Source of the DNA: an uncultured Aquimarina sp.
Lineage (GTDB): Bacteria; Bacteroidota; Bacteroidia; Flavobacteriales; Flavobacteriaceae
Assembly (NCBI GenBank): GCA_947498765.1
Contig: CANMLG010000065.1
Span: 1 to 59,041, forward strand
DNA length: 59,041 bases
Direction of reading: 5' to 3'
A program made the translations under genes and the position numbers. Shown piece by piece: positions 14,262 to 24,674 of the stretch. The number at the start of each line of letters is the position of its first letter. Position 1 is the stretch's first letter. The notes under the pieces were generated by a model. The model ran no database searches and was not told the DNA's origin. It was given only the letters and a program-made list of their open reading frames with translations.

Positions 14262-16235
14262 TTAATCTACATTGTCATGAAGAAATGAATTATTTCTTCT
14301 TAATTGTAAATCATCATTACTATCGGTACTCAATGTTGTTCTTGAAACCACACTGGCATCTTTATTTTGATCTAAATCCAAACCAGCTCTTTTATAGGCA
14401 GGTTGCTTTTCAATATCATCAATATTTGAAGCACTGGATCTAAATTTATAATTAAAATCTTTCATATGTGCACGGCGCTCAGAAGCTCGGGAACGCAATA
14501 CTTCAGAAATTGGTCGATCCAAAGGATCCCCTGTTTCTACACTATCCGCTTCTGGTTCTAAAGGAGTAAGCGTCTTTTTTTCAAAAGTAATTTCATTTTC
14601 GCTCTCTTTAGCTACCGCAACTTCTTCCGCTTCTTCTTCCAATTGATAACGCACCACTGGAGCGTCTACATTTACCTCAGCAACTGCTACTGGTGCAACT
14701 TCGTGTTCCTCTTTTACTTCTATTTCAGCCGATACAGGTGTTATTTCAATTTCATCATTAACCTCTATAGCTTTAGTTATTTCTGGCGTTGTTAAATCAA
14801 AAGTAAATGTCATTTGTTCATTTTCTTCTTCAAAAACAGGTTCCACCACTTCTATATCATTCACCTCTATTTCATTAATGATTTCTTGTGTATTTATTAT
14901 CACAAAATCATCATTCATTGCCTTTTCGGTAAATGCGCTTACTTCTTCATGATCTATAACTTCTAAGTTTTTTATAAACTCAGTAGTGGGCATTAACAAG
15001 CTTTCTTTAATAGGTGTTTCTTCTATTTCTTCAAAAAGATCATGTACAATTATTTCTGGTTTCTTTTCTTCTACTATCTTAGGTGTTTCTACTACAGGTG
15101 TAGGAGTAACAGCCGCTGTTGGAGTTATTTTTTGCGAAGGTAATTCCGCAGCACTAGTATTTACCGATGATAATTGTTGTTCTGCTTTTTGGTCTTCACT
15201 AAGCGAATGGATGATTTTTCTGGTTTCCGTATTCACAATATCATCTTGCTGCTCTGCATCAAAACCAGTGGCTATAACTGTTACCGAAATAGAGTCGTCT
15301 AAAGTTTCATCATCACCAACTCCCATAATTATATTGGCCCCGTACCCAGCTTCACTTTGGATGTGATCATTAATTTCTCCTATTTCATCAATAGTTATTT
15401 CTTCTTTACCAGAAACTATTAAAAGTAATACATTTTTAGCTCCTGTTATTTTATTATCGTTTAATAATGGAGAGTCTAAAGCTTTTACAATAGCATCATG
15501 CGCGCGTTGCGCTCCCGAAGCATTTGCCGAACCCATAATTGCGGTTCCACTATTACTCAATACTGTTTTGGCATCGCGCAAGTCAATATTTTGAGTGTAG
15601 TGATGTGTAATTACCTCTGCAATTCCTCTTGAAGCTGTTGCCAACACTTCATCAGCTTTAGAGAATCCTGCTTTAAATCCTAAATTTCCATATACTTCAC
15701 GAAGCTTGTTATTATTAATAACAATAAGAGAGTCCACTTCGCTACGTAATTTTTCAACACCAGCTTGTGCTTGTTGATTCCGCATACGGCCTTCGAACTG
15801 AAAAGGGACAGTTACAATACCTACGGTTAATATATTAAGCTCACGAGCCATTTTCGCAATAATTGGAGCAGCACCTGTTCCTGTTCCTCCACCCATACCG
15901 GCTGTAATAAATACCATTTTTGTATTTACACCCAACATGCTTACAATGTCCTCGTAACTTTCTAAAGCGGCTTGTTCTCCAATTTCAGGATTGGCTCCTG
16001 CACCCAAACCTTCGGTTAAGGAAACCCCTAACTGAATTTTATTTGGAATACTACTATTCTCTAAAGCTTGAGAATCCGTATTACAAATGACAAAGTCTAC
16101 CCCTTTTATTCCTTGCTGAAACATGTGGTTAATGGCATTACTACCACCACCTCCAACACCAATCACTTTTATTACATTGGATTGGTTTTTTGGCATGTCA
16201 AAAGAAATGTTTGCTAACCCATCTTGAGTACTCAT
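14262..16235 (-). CDS. ftsZ: Cell division protein FtsZ
   Basis: This tubulin-like GTPase forms the Z ring. The GTP loop is GGGTGTG (residues 115-121), and the T7 loop that completes the neighbour's active site is N216-I-D-L-R-D221. The polymerising core ends near residue 330. The remaining half of the 657-residue protein is an acidic, low-complexity linker rich in Glu, Val, Ile and Thr, ending in a basic patch and the conserved tail NSFLHDNVD, the likely docking peptide for FtsA. Long tails are usual in Flavobacteriia, though roughly 320 residues is large compared with E. coli (383 residues in all). It is followed by yqeY and preceded by ftsA with a 119-base gap that may carry its own promoter. 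Confidence 0.97.
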   Translation of the reverse strand: MSTQDGLANISFDMPKNQSNVIKVIGVGGGGSNAINHMFQQGIKGVDFVICNTDSQALENSSIPNKIQLGVSLTEGLGAGANPEIGEQAALESYEDIVSMLGVNTKMVFITAGMGGGTGTGAAPIIAKMARELNILTVGIVTVPFQFEGRMRNQQAQAGVEKLRSEVDSLIVINNNKLREVYGNLGFKAGFSKADEVLATASRGIAEVITHHYTQNIDLRDAKTVLSNSGTAIMGSANASGAQRAHDAIVKALDSPLLNDNKITGAKNVLLLIVSGKEEITIDEIGEINDHIQSEAGYGANIIMGVGDDETLDDSISVTVIATGFDAEQQDDIVNTETRKIIHSLSEDQKAEQQLSSVNTSAAELPSQKITPTAAVTPTPVVETPKIVEEKKPEIIVHDLFEEIEETPIKESLLMPTTEFIKNLEVIDHEEVSAFTEKAMNDDFVIINTQEIINEIEVNDIEVVEPVFEEENEQMTFTFDLTTPEITKAIEVNDEIEITPVSAEIEVKEEHEVAPVAVAEVNVDAPVVRYQLEEEAEEVAVAKESENEITFEKKTLTPLEPEADSVETGDPLDRPISEVLRSRASERRAHMKDFNYKFRSSASNIDDIEKQPAYKRAGLDLDQNKDASVVSRTTLSTDSNDDLQLRRNNSFLHDNVD

Positions 16236-16354
16236 ATTTTTTCTTTTTGTGTTGTTATCCGCTTTGAAAATTTCAAATCAGATAGTATATCCCCTTTATT
16301 CTCTTTTTATACGTTGACCTTTTACTTGGTCATATTTACATTTAGCCCTAATAG

Positions 16355-17728
16355 TTATTCCGCGTTGTCCAAAAATTCTTTAAACTTATCTGCCCAACGC
16401 TCTAACATTCCTTTTTTAGGTGCCGAAATCGGTTTTGCTTGCACTTGAGGCTCCTCCTGCTGCTCATTTTCATTTTCTTCTACAAACTCCTCATTTGCAA
16501 TTGCTTCTTCTTTTTTAAGCTCTTCTGTTATGGTATGAATTGGTTGTGTTTCCTCTTCCAAACGTCTTTTAGCTTCCAAATTATCCATAACCAAACCAAC
16601 CGCAGTGGCATACAAAGGGCTTGTAGTTTCTGGATCACTATCTCCTGCTAAATGCTCGTTCGGATATCCAATACGAGTATCCATACCTGTTATATATTCT
16701 ACTAGTTGCTTTAAATGCTTTAATTGAGCTCCGCCTCCAGTTAAAACAATACCTGCTATAAGTTGTTTTTTGGTACTCTCATGTCCATAATTTTTTATTT
16801 CCTGAAAGACCAATTCAATAATTTCAACTACACGTGCATGAATTATTTTAGATAAATTTTTTAATGAAATCTCTTTAGGTTCGCGGCCACGCAAACCAGG
16901 AATACTCACTATTTCATTATCTTTATTTTCACCAGGCCAGGCTGATCCAAATTTTACTTTTAATAATTCCGCTTGTTTTTCAATAATTGAACAACCTTCT
17001 TTAATATCTTCGGTAACTACATTACCTCCAAAAGGTATTACTGCCGTATGACGTATAATTCCATCCTTAAAAATGGCTAAATCTGTGGTTCCTCCACCTA
17101 TATCAATTAAAGCAACACCTGCTTCTTTTTCTTCCTGACTTAATACTGCATTTGCAGAAGCCAAAGGTTCCAAAGTAATTCCTGATAATTGCAAGCCAGA
17201 GCTTTTTACACAACGTCCAATATTTCTAATTGAGGTAATTTGTCCAACTACTACATGAAAATTAGCTTCTAAACGCCCTCCATACATTCCAATAGGCTCA
17301 TTAATTTCAGCTTGCCCATCTACTTTATATTCTTGCGGAAGCACATGTAAAATTTCTTCCCCAGGTAGCATTACTAATTTATGTACTTGGTTACATAAAT
17401 TTTCAATATCAGCACCATCAATTACTTCCTCCGAATCATTTCGAACTATATAATCACTATGTTGTAAACTGCGAATATGTTGCCCTGCAATTCCTACAGT
17501 TACATCTTCAATTTTAATTCCAGCAACACTCTCTGCCTCTTGAATAGCTTGTTGAATAGACTGAATGGTTTGTGTAATATTATTTACCACACCACGGTGC
17601 ACGCCCAAACTTTTGGACTTGCCAATACCTAAAACCTCCATTTTACCATACTCATTGTAACGACCAACCATAGCTACTATTTTGGTTGTTCCAATGTCTA
17701 AGCCTACTGCAATATTCTGCTGTTCCAT
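16355..17728 (-). CDS. ftsA: Cell division protein FtsA
   Basis: This actin-fold ATPase anchors FtsZ filaments to the membrane. The phosphate-1 motif VGLDIGTTKIVAMVG lies at the start, IDIGGGTTDLA and LTGGGAQLKHL are further nucleotide motifs, and the FtsA-specific 1C domain lies between. The C-terminus GMLERWADKFKEFL forms the amphipathic membrane helix, preceded by a Glu/Gln-rich spacer. I chose the ATG at 17728 (MEQQNIAVG): a start at 17746 would overlap ftsQ by 16 bases and add residues not seen in the family. The product is about 457 residues. It is translated directly after ftsQ, with only 2 bases between. Confidence 0.95.
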   Translation of the reverse strand: MEQQNIAVGLDIGTTKIVAMVGRYNEYGKMEVLGIGKSKSLGVHRGVVNNITQTIQSIQQAIQEAESVAGIKIEDVTVGIAGQHIRSLQHSDYIVRNDSEEVIDGADIENLCNQVHKLVMLPGEEILHVLPQEYKVDGQAEINEPIGMYGGRLEANFHVVVGQITSIRNIGRCVKSSGLQLSGITLEPLASANAVLSQEEKEAGVALIDIGGGTTDLAIFKDGIIRHTAVIPFGGNVVTEDIKEGCSIIEKQAELLKVKFGSAWPGENKDNEIVSIPGLRGREPKEISLKNLSKIIHARVVEIIELVFQEIKNYGHESTKKQLIAGIVLTGGGAQLKHLKQLVEYITGMDTRIGYPNEHLAGDSDPETTSPLYATAVGLVMDNLEAKRRLEEETQPIHTITEELKKEEAIANEEFVEENENEQQEEPQVQAKPISAPKKGMLERWADKFKEFLDNAE

Positions 17729-17730
17729 TA

Positions 17731-18447
17731 TTAAATTTTTGTGCAAATTACTTGATTTGTAACCCCCAGATTAACGAGTGCATACGCATCAAATAAATTG
17801 TCTTTTTGAGCCTTTGCATAAAATGCTTTAAGGTTTTTAAATTTTAGATCAAGCTGTGATATATTCCCTATATGCACTAAAAAATCATGATTTCGCATAC
17901 GTAAACCATAAGTATTATTAGGCAAACAATTAATTCCTACTACTAATTTTTCTAAAAAATAATCTTCCTTAATTTTTTCAAGAAGCACTAATAAATCTGT
18001 TTTATGTTTTGGCAAAAAATAATACACCAATGGCACCCTCACCGAATTATTTTTTGATAACGGCATCAATTTACCGCTAACATCAATATATTTTGGTTGA
18101 GCACCGTAAATTCTTGCTATTGGTACACGCTGTTTAACTTGAGCACTAATATGTCCATTTACAGACATATAGACCTCCGCATTATCAACATAAACCTCAT
18201 CTTTTATTAAGTCCTCCTTCTCTTTCAAAACTAAAGTTTCTTTTGTAGGAATACTATCATTTTTTACTTTTTGTATCAACAGTTTATTAACGAAATCTTC
18301 AGACAAAAAAAGTCGTTGATCGCCAATAAATTCCACTTTATCTTGTACTACTTTTCTTCGATTATTTCTTTTTTCAGAAAACAAAAAAAGCAGCATTAAA
18401 ACACCTAATGCAAACATAATCCCTATGTTGTATTTGATATTTCTCAT
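17731..18447 (-). CDS. ftsQ: Cell division protein FtsQ
   Basis: This 238-residue single-pass protein has a short cytoplasmic start, a membrane segment at about 8-23 (IGIMFALGVLMLLFLF), and then a periplasmic part. FIGDQRLFLSEDFVNKLL begins the divergent POTRA-like region, and VYMSVNGHISAQVKQRVPIARI is the FtsQ beta region. It links early and late division proteins. Sequence similarity in Bacteroidetes is weak, so position between murC (4-base overlap) and ftsA is part of the evidence. Confidence 0.85.
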   Translation of the reverse strand: MRNIKYNIGIMFALGVLMLLFLFSEKRNNRRKVVQDKVEFIGDQRLFLSEDFVNKLLIQKVKNDSIPTKETLVLKEKEDLIKDEVYVDNAEVYMSVNGHISAQVKQRVPIARIYGAQPKYIDVSGKLMPLSKNNSVRVPLVYYFLPKHKTDLLVLLEKIKEDYFLEKLVVGINCLPNNTYGLRMRNHDFLVHIGNISQLDLKFKNLKAFYAKAQKDNLFDAYALVNLGVTNQVICTKI

Positions 18448-19787
18448 ACTAATAATGCTTCTTTAATTTTAGATACTTCGGCACCAATATCGCCTGCTCC
18501 AATAGTCACAATTACCTCTGCATTATTTTGTTTTATCTCATCAATTAATGCTTTTTTTGAAATCAATTTCTTGTTTTCATTTGCAATTAATGACAACAAC
18601 CATTCCGAAGTTACCCCCTCCATGGGTAATTCTCTAGCTGGATAAATATCTAACAACAGTAACTCATCAAACAAACTCAAACTTTGTCCAAACTCTACTG
18701 CAAAATCCTTTGTTCTACTAAACAAATGAGGCTGAAAAATAGCTAACACTTTTTTATTTGGATGCATTTGTCTGACCGCTTGATGTAAGGCCTTAATTTC
18801 CGTTGGGTGATGTGCATAATCATCAATATATACCAAATTAGGTGTTTTAATTTGATAACTAAATCGGCGTTGCACTCCCTTAAATGTTAACAAAGCCTTT
18901 GCTAGCTTTTCGGCTGGGGAACCGTATTTTAAAGCCATAGCAAAGGCTGTAATTGCATTCATCAGGTTATGAAAACCCGGTAGGCTTACATGCAAGTTTC
19001 TTATAAGTTGTTCTGGTGTTTTTAAATCAAACACATAACTCCCATTATCTATTTTTATATTTTGTGCTACATAATCCGCATCAATATCAATTCCAACAGT
19101 TATCCCTTTTATAGGCAAACCTTTTGTCACAAATAATTCATTTTTTGTAAGTCCCGCAAAAGCATTAAAAGAATCTGTTAACGCCTCATGACCCCCATAA
19201 ATATCTAAATGATCCGCATCCATTGAAGTAATTGCCGAAATATTTGGAAATAATTGTAAAAACGAACGATCAAATTCATCCGCTTCAACCACAACAACCT
19301 CATTCCCACTACTTATGTAATTTGAATTATAGTTTTCACTAATTCCACCCAAAAAAGCAGTAACTTTTTCTCCCGAAGCATACAGCAAATGTGCTAATAT
19401 ACTTGACGTTGTTGTTTTCCCATGTGTTCCAGCAACGGCTAACGTAAAAGTATCTTTTGTAATAAAACCAAGTACTTTAGCACGCTTGTGTACTTCAAAA
19501 TTATGTTCTTGAAAATACACCAATTGCTTGTGTGCAGCTGGCACCGCAGGTGTATATACTATTAAGGTATTTTTAGTATTTAAAAAATTATGAGGCACTT
19601 CTGCAACAGCATCACTAAAAGTAATATTTACCCCCAAATCCTCTAAGGTGTTTGTAATAATAGTCGGTGTTTTATCATATCCGGCTACTTGCTTTCCAAT
19701 ACTCACAAAATAACGCGCAATGGCACTCATACCAATACCTCCAATACCGACAAAATAAACATTTTCTATGTATTCTAATCCTCTCAA
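18444..19787 (-). CDS. murC: UDP-N-acetylmuramate--L-alanine ligase MurC
   Basis: This 447-residue cytosolic ligase adds L-Ala to UDP-MurNAc with ATP, the first step of the stem peptide. The N-terminal GIGGIGMSAIA loop binds the UDP substrate. AGTHGKTTTSS is the ATP loop, and DEFDRSFL and DDYAHHPTEI are Mur-ligase hallmarks (the latter specific for MurC). It overlaps murG and ftsQ by 4 bases on either side, indicating translational coupling. There is no fused Ddl domain, unlike some Bacteroidetes relatives. The length is slightly short but complete. Confidence 0.96.
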   Translation of the reverse strand: MRGLEYIENVYFVGIGGIGMSAIARYFVSIGKQVAGYDKTPTIITNTLEDLGVNITFSDAVAEVPHNFLNTKNTLIVYTPAVPAAHKQLVYFQEHNFEVHKRAKVLGFITKDTFTLAVAGTHGKTTTSSILAHLLYASGEKVTAFLGGISENYNSNYISSGNEVVVVEADEFDRSFLQLFPNISAITSMDADHLDIYGGHEALTDSFNAFAGLTKNELFVTKGLPIKGITVGIDIDADYVAQNIKIDNGSYVFDLKTPEQLIRNLHVSLPGFHNLMNAITAFAMALKYGSPAEKLAKALLTFKGVQRRFSYQIKTPNLVYIDDYAHHPTEIKALHQAVRQMHPNKKVLAIFQPHLFSRTKDFAVEFGQSLSLFDELLLLDIYPARELPMEGVTSEWLLSLIANENKKLISKKALIDEIKQNNAEVIVTIGAGDIGAEVSKIKEALLV

Positions 19788-20884
19788 CTAACCTTATCCT
19801 TAATTAATTTTTCAATTTCATTTACTATTTGTGCCGTAGCTTCTGGCTTTGCCAATTTTTTAAAATTCGAACTCAAATTTTCAATAAGCGCCTCATCATT
19901 TAATAAACTTAATATTTGATTATTAAACTTTACCTCTAATTCCGATTGCTTAATCATGCATGCCGCATTTGCTTTTACTATAGCTTCTGCATTTTTAGTT
20001 TGATGATCCTCCGCCACATAAGGCGACGGAATAAACAATACCGGTTTACCCACTATAGCCAATTCCGAAACCGAGCTTGCTCCAGCTCTGGAAACAATAC
20101 AATTAGCAAGTGTATAAGCCAAATCCATACGATCTATATAAGCAACAATCTTTACAACATCTGTAGCTAAATACTTGAATCTTTCGTAATACAATTGTCC
20201 ACACTGCCATAATACCTGCACATTGTTTTCTTTAAAAAAATCTATTCTTGAAGCCACCAACTCATTAATTGCTTTAGCTCCTAAACTCCCTCCAAGCACT
20301 AAAATCGTTTTTACATTTTCATTTAAAGCAAAATGTTTAAACGCTTCTGCAGAAGAGATATCTTCAATTAATATATCTTGTCGAACTGGATTCCCTGTTT
20401 GCACTAACTTTTCTACTGGAAAGAAACGCTCTAAACCAGGGTAGGCCACACATATTTTTTTAGCCTCTCCTGCCAACCATTTGTTGGTAATTCCTGGAAA
20501 CGAATTTTGTTCCTGAATCAATGTTGGCACCTTCATCCAACCTGCCATTTTTAATAAAGCCGCACTTGCATAACCTCCTGTTCCAATAGCAATAGTAGGT
20601 TGTCGCTGTTTAATGATTCGGAAAGATTTCCATAAACTACTTACCAACTTAAATGGAAGCAATATATTTTTAGCCGCAAACTTTCGCTGTATTCCACTTA
20701 TCCACAATCCTTCAATTTCATAACCTGCTTTAGGAACTTTTTGCATTTCCATGCGGTCACTAGCTCCTACAAATAAAAATTGAGCCTCTGGATACTTTTC
20801 TTTTAAAGCATTGGCAATGGCAATTGCTGGATAAATATGCCCTCCAGTACCCCCTCCTGATATTACAAATGACAACTGTTTCAT
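19784..20884 (-). CDS. murG: Lipid II synthase MurG (GlcNAc transferase)
   Basis: This 366-residue GT-B fold glycosyltransferase at the inner face of the membrane adds GlcNAc to lipid I. The N-terminal ISGGGTGGHIYPAIAIA loop binds lipid I. The C-terminal part has VLGGSLGAKAIN, SRAGASSVSELAIVGKP and PYVAEDHQTKNAEAIV, which bind UDP-GlcNAc. The start overlaps the ftsW stop by 4 bases and its end overlaps murC by 4. Everything is intact and the length is typical. Confidence 0.97.
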   Translation of the reverse strand: MKQLSFVISGGGTGGHIYPAIAIANALKEKYPEAQFLFVGASDRMEMQKVPKAGYEIEGLWISGIQRKFAAKNILLPFKLVSSLWKSFRIIKQRQPTIAIGTGGYASAALLKMAGWMKVPTLIQEQNSFPGITNKWLAGEAKKICVAYPGLERFFPVEKLVQTGNPVRQDILIEDISSAEAFKHFALNENVKTILVLGGSLGAKAINELVASRIDFFKENNVQVLWQCGQLYYERFKYLATDVVKIVAYIDRMDLAYTLANCIVSRAGASSVSELAIVGKPVLFIPSPYVAEDHQTKNAEAIVKANAACMIKQSELEVKFNNQILSLLNDEALIENLSSNFKKLAKPEATAQIVNEIEKLIKDKVS

Positions 20885-22074
20885 ATGGTTTCACTTAAAA
20901 TATCTAACGGATTTGCTTCACTTTCTTCTTTTTCTTTTGGAACTGCTTTTACACTTACACTAATCACTATACCCAAAGCTAAGCAAGTCATCCAAATAGA
21001 TGTTCCACCACTACTTACCAAAGGTAAAGTTTGTCCCGTTACTGGAAATAATTCCACAGCCACAGCCATATTGATAAGCGCCTGAAAAACTATAGGCAAA
21101 CCCACCCCCAACACTAATAATTTCCCAAAAACATCTTCACATTTATGCGAAATAATAATCAATCTAGCTAACATCAATAAATAAGCAAACATAATTCCTA
21201 TAGCTCCCAACAAACCAAACTCTTCCACCACAATAGCATAAATAAAATCTGATGATGACTGCGGCAAAAAGTTTTTTTGCACACTTTTCCCTGGCCCTTG
21301 ACCTATCAAACCACCTGTAGCAATCGCAATTTTAGCACGTTCTATTTGATAATTATCTTTTTGATTTTCACCATCGTCTAAAAAATTTTCAATACGACTT
21401 GTCCATGTATCTACCCTATTTGAAAATGCTCCTGGAAATGCCTTTGCTGCCAAAATAAATATGGTTAAAAACAACAAGCCAGTTGCAAAAATGATAGCTA
21501 AATATTTTAAAGGATACCCCCCTATAAACACCAACATAATTACCATAGAAAAAATAATAGCAGCTGTTGAAAAGTTGGCTGGTAAAATACACGCTACTAC
21601 TAACATTACAGGCAACCATAAAGGCACTAATGTTTCTTTAAATGTATAAGTTTTTGAAGCTATTTTTGCCAAATACCGTGCAACAAAACTGAGTAATACT
21701 ACCGATGCCAATGTTGATGTTTGAAAAGTAACTCCTACTACTGGAATACGAATCCAACGACTGGCATTAGCTCCTCCAATTGTTGTTCCTTGTGCAATAG
21801 TAACAACCAATAAAACTATTGCAATAGGCAGCATAATCATTGACAGCCCTTTAAAATAATTATATCGAATTTTATGCACTCCATATATTATCAAAAACCC
21901 CAAACCTAAATGTATTGCATGTTTAACCAAATACTTAAACGTATTTCCGTCTCCATACAAATAAGCTAAATTACTACTAGCACTATATACAGGCATAAAT
22001 GAGAATAATGCTAATAGACCAGCTATAGCCCATAACACTTTATCTCCCTGTATATTTAACAAAGCTTCTTTCAT
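20881..22074 (-). CDS. ftsW: Peptidoglycan glycosyltransferase FtsW
   Basis: This 397-residue SEDS-family polymerase, with about ten membrane segments, makes septal glycan strands with its partner FtsI. Conserved landmarks include GGANASRWIRI, the large external loop containing QIERAKIAIATGGLIGQGPGKS, and LPLVSSGGTSIWMTCLALGI. The family identity (FtsW rather than RodA) rests on its place in the dcw cluster between murD and murG. A 4-base overlap with murG implies coupled translation. Confidence 0.95.
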   Translation of the reverse strand: MKEALLNIQGDKVLWAIAGLLALFSFMPVYSASSNLAYLYGDGNTFKYLVKHAIHLGLGFLIIYGVHKIRYNYFKGLSMIMLPIAIVLLVVTIAQGTTIGGANASRWIRIPVVGVTFQTSTLASVVLLSFVARYLAKIASKTYTFKETLVPLWLPVMLVVACILPANFSTAAIIFSMVIMLVFIGGYPLKYLAIIFATGLLFLTIFILAAKAFPGAFSNRVDTWTSRIENFLDDGENQKDNYQIERAKIAIATGGLIGQGPGKSVQKNFLPQSSSDFIYAIVVEEFGLLGAIGIMFAYLLMLARLIIISHKCEDVFGKLLVLGVGLPIVFQALINMAVAVELFPVTGQTLPLVSSGGTSIWMTCLALGIVISVSVKAVPKEKEESEANPLDILSETI

Positions 22075-22078
22075 TTAT

Positions 22079-23434
22079 TTACAACTTATGCACAGCAGCT
22101 TTAAATTGGTTTCCTCGATCTTCATAATTTTCAAACAAGTCAAAACTTGCACAACATGGCGACAATAATACTGTATCATTTTTATCTCCTAAAGCATAAG
22201 CAATCTTAACGGCCTCTTGCATAGATTGTGTTTCCACAATGGTTTCCACACAATTCTCAAAAGAAGCCACAATACGACTATTATCCACTCCTAAACAAAT
22301 AATTGCTTTTACTTTTTCATTAACCAACTTATACAATTCACTGTAATCATTCCCTTTATCTACTCCACCTACAATCCACACTACAGGAGTTTTAACAGCT
22401 TCCAATGCAAAATATGCAGCATTTACATTAGTTGCCTTTGAATCATTAATGTACTGTACATTATTAATTTTTAACACCATTTCTAATCGATGCTCAACTC
22501 CTTGAAAATTGGTTAAACTTTCGCGAATTGTTTGTTTTCGTATACCAATCAATCTGGCCGCCATTGCTGCCGCCATAGCATTTTTGGTATTGTGCTTTCC
22601 TTTTAAAGAAAGACTACTTTCTGATACGATAATATCTTGTTCGTTATTCATATTTATTACGATATGGTTGTTTTTTATAAATGCACCTTGTTCTAATTCT
22701 TTTTTTAATGAAAAAGGAAAACATTGTGCTTTGGGCTTATGTATTTTTAAATAATTTTGAATCTCTTTATCATCTGCATCATAAATAAAATAATCATGCT
22801 CGGTCTGATTTTTTATCAATCTAAATTTTGATGCGATATACTTATCATAACTATACTCATAGCGATCTAAATGATCCGGAGAAAGGTTCGTTAAAATTGC
22901 AATATGCGGCATAAACTCCCTTATTCCATCCAACTGAAAACTACTCAATTCTAACACATAAGTCTTGGTCTTATTATCCAACACAAGCCTAGCAAAGCTA
23001 TCACCAATATTACCTGCCATTGTTACCCCATTTGTTCCTGCCGAAAGCACATGCCCAGTAAGCATCGTAGTAGTCGTTTTCCCATTACTCCCAGTAATAC
23101 CAATGAGAGTTGCTTTAGTATATTTTACAGCAAATTCAATTTCAGAAATCACCTCAACTCCTTTAGCTATCAACTTTTTTACTATAGGCGCAGTATCAGG
23201 AATCCCTGGGCTTTTCATTACTACATCTGCATTTAAAATCAATGCCTTCGTATGCTGCTTCTCTTCAAAAGCCAATCCAGCTTTAGTTAAAATTGAAGCA
23301 TACTTATCTGCTATTTCCCCAAAATCAGACACAAAAACTTCATAGCCTTTAGCCTTAGCCAAAAGAGCTGTACCCACACCGCTTTCGCCAGCACCAAGCA
23401 CTACAAGTCTTTGTTTATTATTTTGGTTATTCAT
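22079..23434 (-). CDS. murD: UDP-MurNAc-L-Ala--D-glutamate ligase MurD
   Basis: This 451-residue ATP-dependent ligase adds D-Glu to the stem. LGAGESGVGTALLAKAKG at the start is the substrate-binding Rossmann loop, GITGSNGKTTTTML the ATP loop, and NLSPDHLDRY and DSKATNVNAA the metal and domain-joining motifs. It is 7 bases downstream of mraY and 4 bases before ftsW. The product of murI (43759-44547) supplies its D-Glu. Confidence 0.96.
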   Translation of the reverse strand: MNNQNNKQRLVVLGAGESGVGTALLAKAKGYEVFVSDFGEIADKYASILTKAGLAFEEKQHTKALILNADVVMKSPGIPDTAPIVKKLIAKGVEVISEIEFAVKYTKATLIGITGSNGKTTTTMLTGHVLSAGTNGVTMAGNIGDSFARLVLDNKTKTYVLELSSFQLDGIREFMPHIAILTNLSPDHLDRYEYSYDKYIASKFRLIKNQTEHDYFIYDADDKEIQNYLKIHKPKAQCFPFSLKKELEQGAFIKNNHIVINMNNEQDIIVSESSLSLKGKHNTKNAMAAAMAARLIGIRKQTIRESLTNFQGVEHRLEMVLKINNVQYINDSKATNVNAAYFALEAVKTPVVWIVGGVDKGNDYSELYKLVNEKVKAIICLGVDNSRIVASFENCVETIVETQSMQEAVKIAYALGDKNDTVLLSPCCASFDLFENYEDRGNQFKAAVHKL

Positions 23435-23441
23435 TTTATAA

Positions 23442-24674
23442 TTATCTAAGCTTAAGCGTTACAATAGTTAGAATAGCTAACAAAATACCTACAATCCAAA
23501 AGCGTGCAACAATTTTACTCTCGTGTATCCCCTTCTTTTGATAATGATGATGCAAAGGAGACATTAAAAACACCCGTTTACCTTCACCAAATTTCTTTTT
23601 GGTGTATTTGAAATAAGAAACTTGAATGATCACCGAAAGTGTTTCAACAAAGAAAACACCACACAACAAAGGAATCAACAACTCTTTACGAACTGCAATG
23701 GCAATTACTGCTATTACTCCACCTATAGTTAAACTACCTGTATCTCCCATAAACACCTGAGCTGGATACGTATTGTACCACAAAAAGCCGACTAAAGCCC
23801 CAGTAAAAGCTGCTATAAAAATGGTCATTTCGCCTGTATGTGGTATGTACATCACATTCAAATAATCAGAAAAAATAATATTCCCTGAAATCCATGCAAA
23901 AGCCCCTAAAACAATAACCATAATAGCCGACGTACCTGCAGCCAGACCATCAATGCCATCTGTTAAATTTGCTCCATTGGATACTGCCGTAACAATAACA
24001 ATCACTACTGGAATAAAAAATAACCATGCATATTTTTTTAGACTAGGACTAATCCATTCCATCACCTTAGCATATTCAAACTCGTTATTTTTCAAAAAGG
24101 GAATAGTTGTTTTGGTCGATTTTGTTTCTGGCTCAAATTCAGACACCTCACTTCCTGTTGCTCTTATTTGCGCAATAATCTCGGGAGACTTTTCTTCTTT
24201 AATAGTAATATCCTTATGAAAATACATCACTAAACCTACAAAAACACCAAGCCCTACTTGACCTATTATTTTAAACTTCCCTGCTAATCCATCTTTATTT
24301 TTCTTTTTTATTTTTAAATAATCATCTGTAAAACCAATAGCCCCCATCCAAAGGGTAGTAACCAGCAATAATATGATGTATATATTTTCAAGTTTTGCAA
24401 AAAGAAGCACTGGAATTAATGTAGCCAGAATAATAATAATTCCACCCATAGTTGGTGTTCCTGCTTTTTCTACTTGCCCTTCCAAGCCTAAATCACGTAT
24501 ACTTTCGCCCATTTGTTTTTTTTGTAAAAAAACAATGATTCGCTTTCCATAGGTCACAGAAATTAACAATGAAAGCAATATTGCTAAAGCAGCTCTAAAA
24601 CTTAAAAAGCCAAACAGACTTGCTCCTGGAAACTGAAAATTTTGCTCTAAATAATCAAATAAATAGTATACCAT
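23442..24674 (-). CDS. mraY: Phospho-MurNAc-pentapeptide transferase MraY
   Basis: This 410-residue membrane enzyme makes lipid I from UDP-MurNAc-pentapeptide and undecaprenyl phosphate. The family sequence [11 protein letters not shown], the catalytic Asp pair in [17 protein letters not shown], and the histidine loop [12 protein letters not shown] are present. About 50 residues (roughly 155-205, KEEKSPEI to FEYAKVMEW) are inserted compared with the 360-residue E. coli enzyme. Such insertions occur in Bacteroidetes, and by topology this one should face the periplasm. The start codon overlaps the murE stop by one base. Confidence 0.96.
   Translation of the reverse strand: MVYYLFDYLEQNFQFPGASLFGFLSFRAALAILLSLLISVTYGKRIIVFLQKKQMGESIRDLGLEGQVEKAGTPTMGGIIIILATLIPVLLFAKLENIYIILLLVTTLWMGAIGFTDDYLKIKKKNKDGLAGKFKIIGQVGLGVFVGLVMYFHKDITIKEEKSPEIIAQIRATGSEVSEFEPETKSTKTTIPFLKNNEFEYAKVMEWISPSLKKYAWLFFIPVVIVIVTAVSNGANLTDGIDGLAAGTSAIMVIVLGAFAWISGNIIFSDYLNVMYIPHTGEMTIFIAAFTGALVGFLWYNTYPAQVFMGDTGSLTIGGVIAVIAIAVRKELLIPLLCGVFFVETLSVIIQVSYFKYTKKKFGEGKRVFLMSPLHHHYQKKGIHESKIVARFWIVGILLAILTIVTLKLR

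Noticed and set aside
14986..15366. Plus-strand frame of 126 codons opposite ftsZ
   Set aside because: It is a mirror of the low-complexity FtsZ linker and has no independent support.
22965..23345. Plus-strand frame of 126 codons opposite murD
   Set aside because: It is a shadow of the well-supported murD gene.
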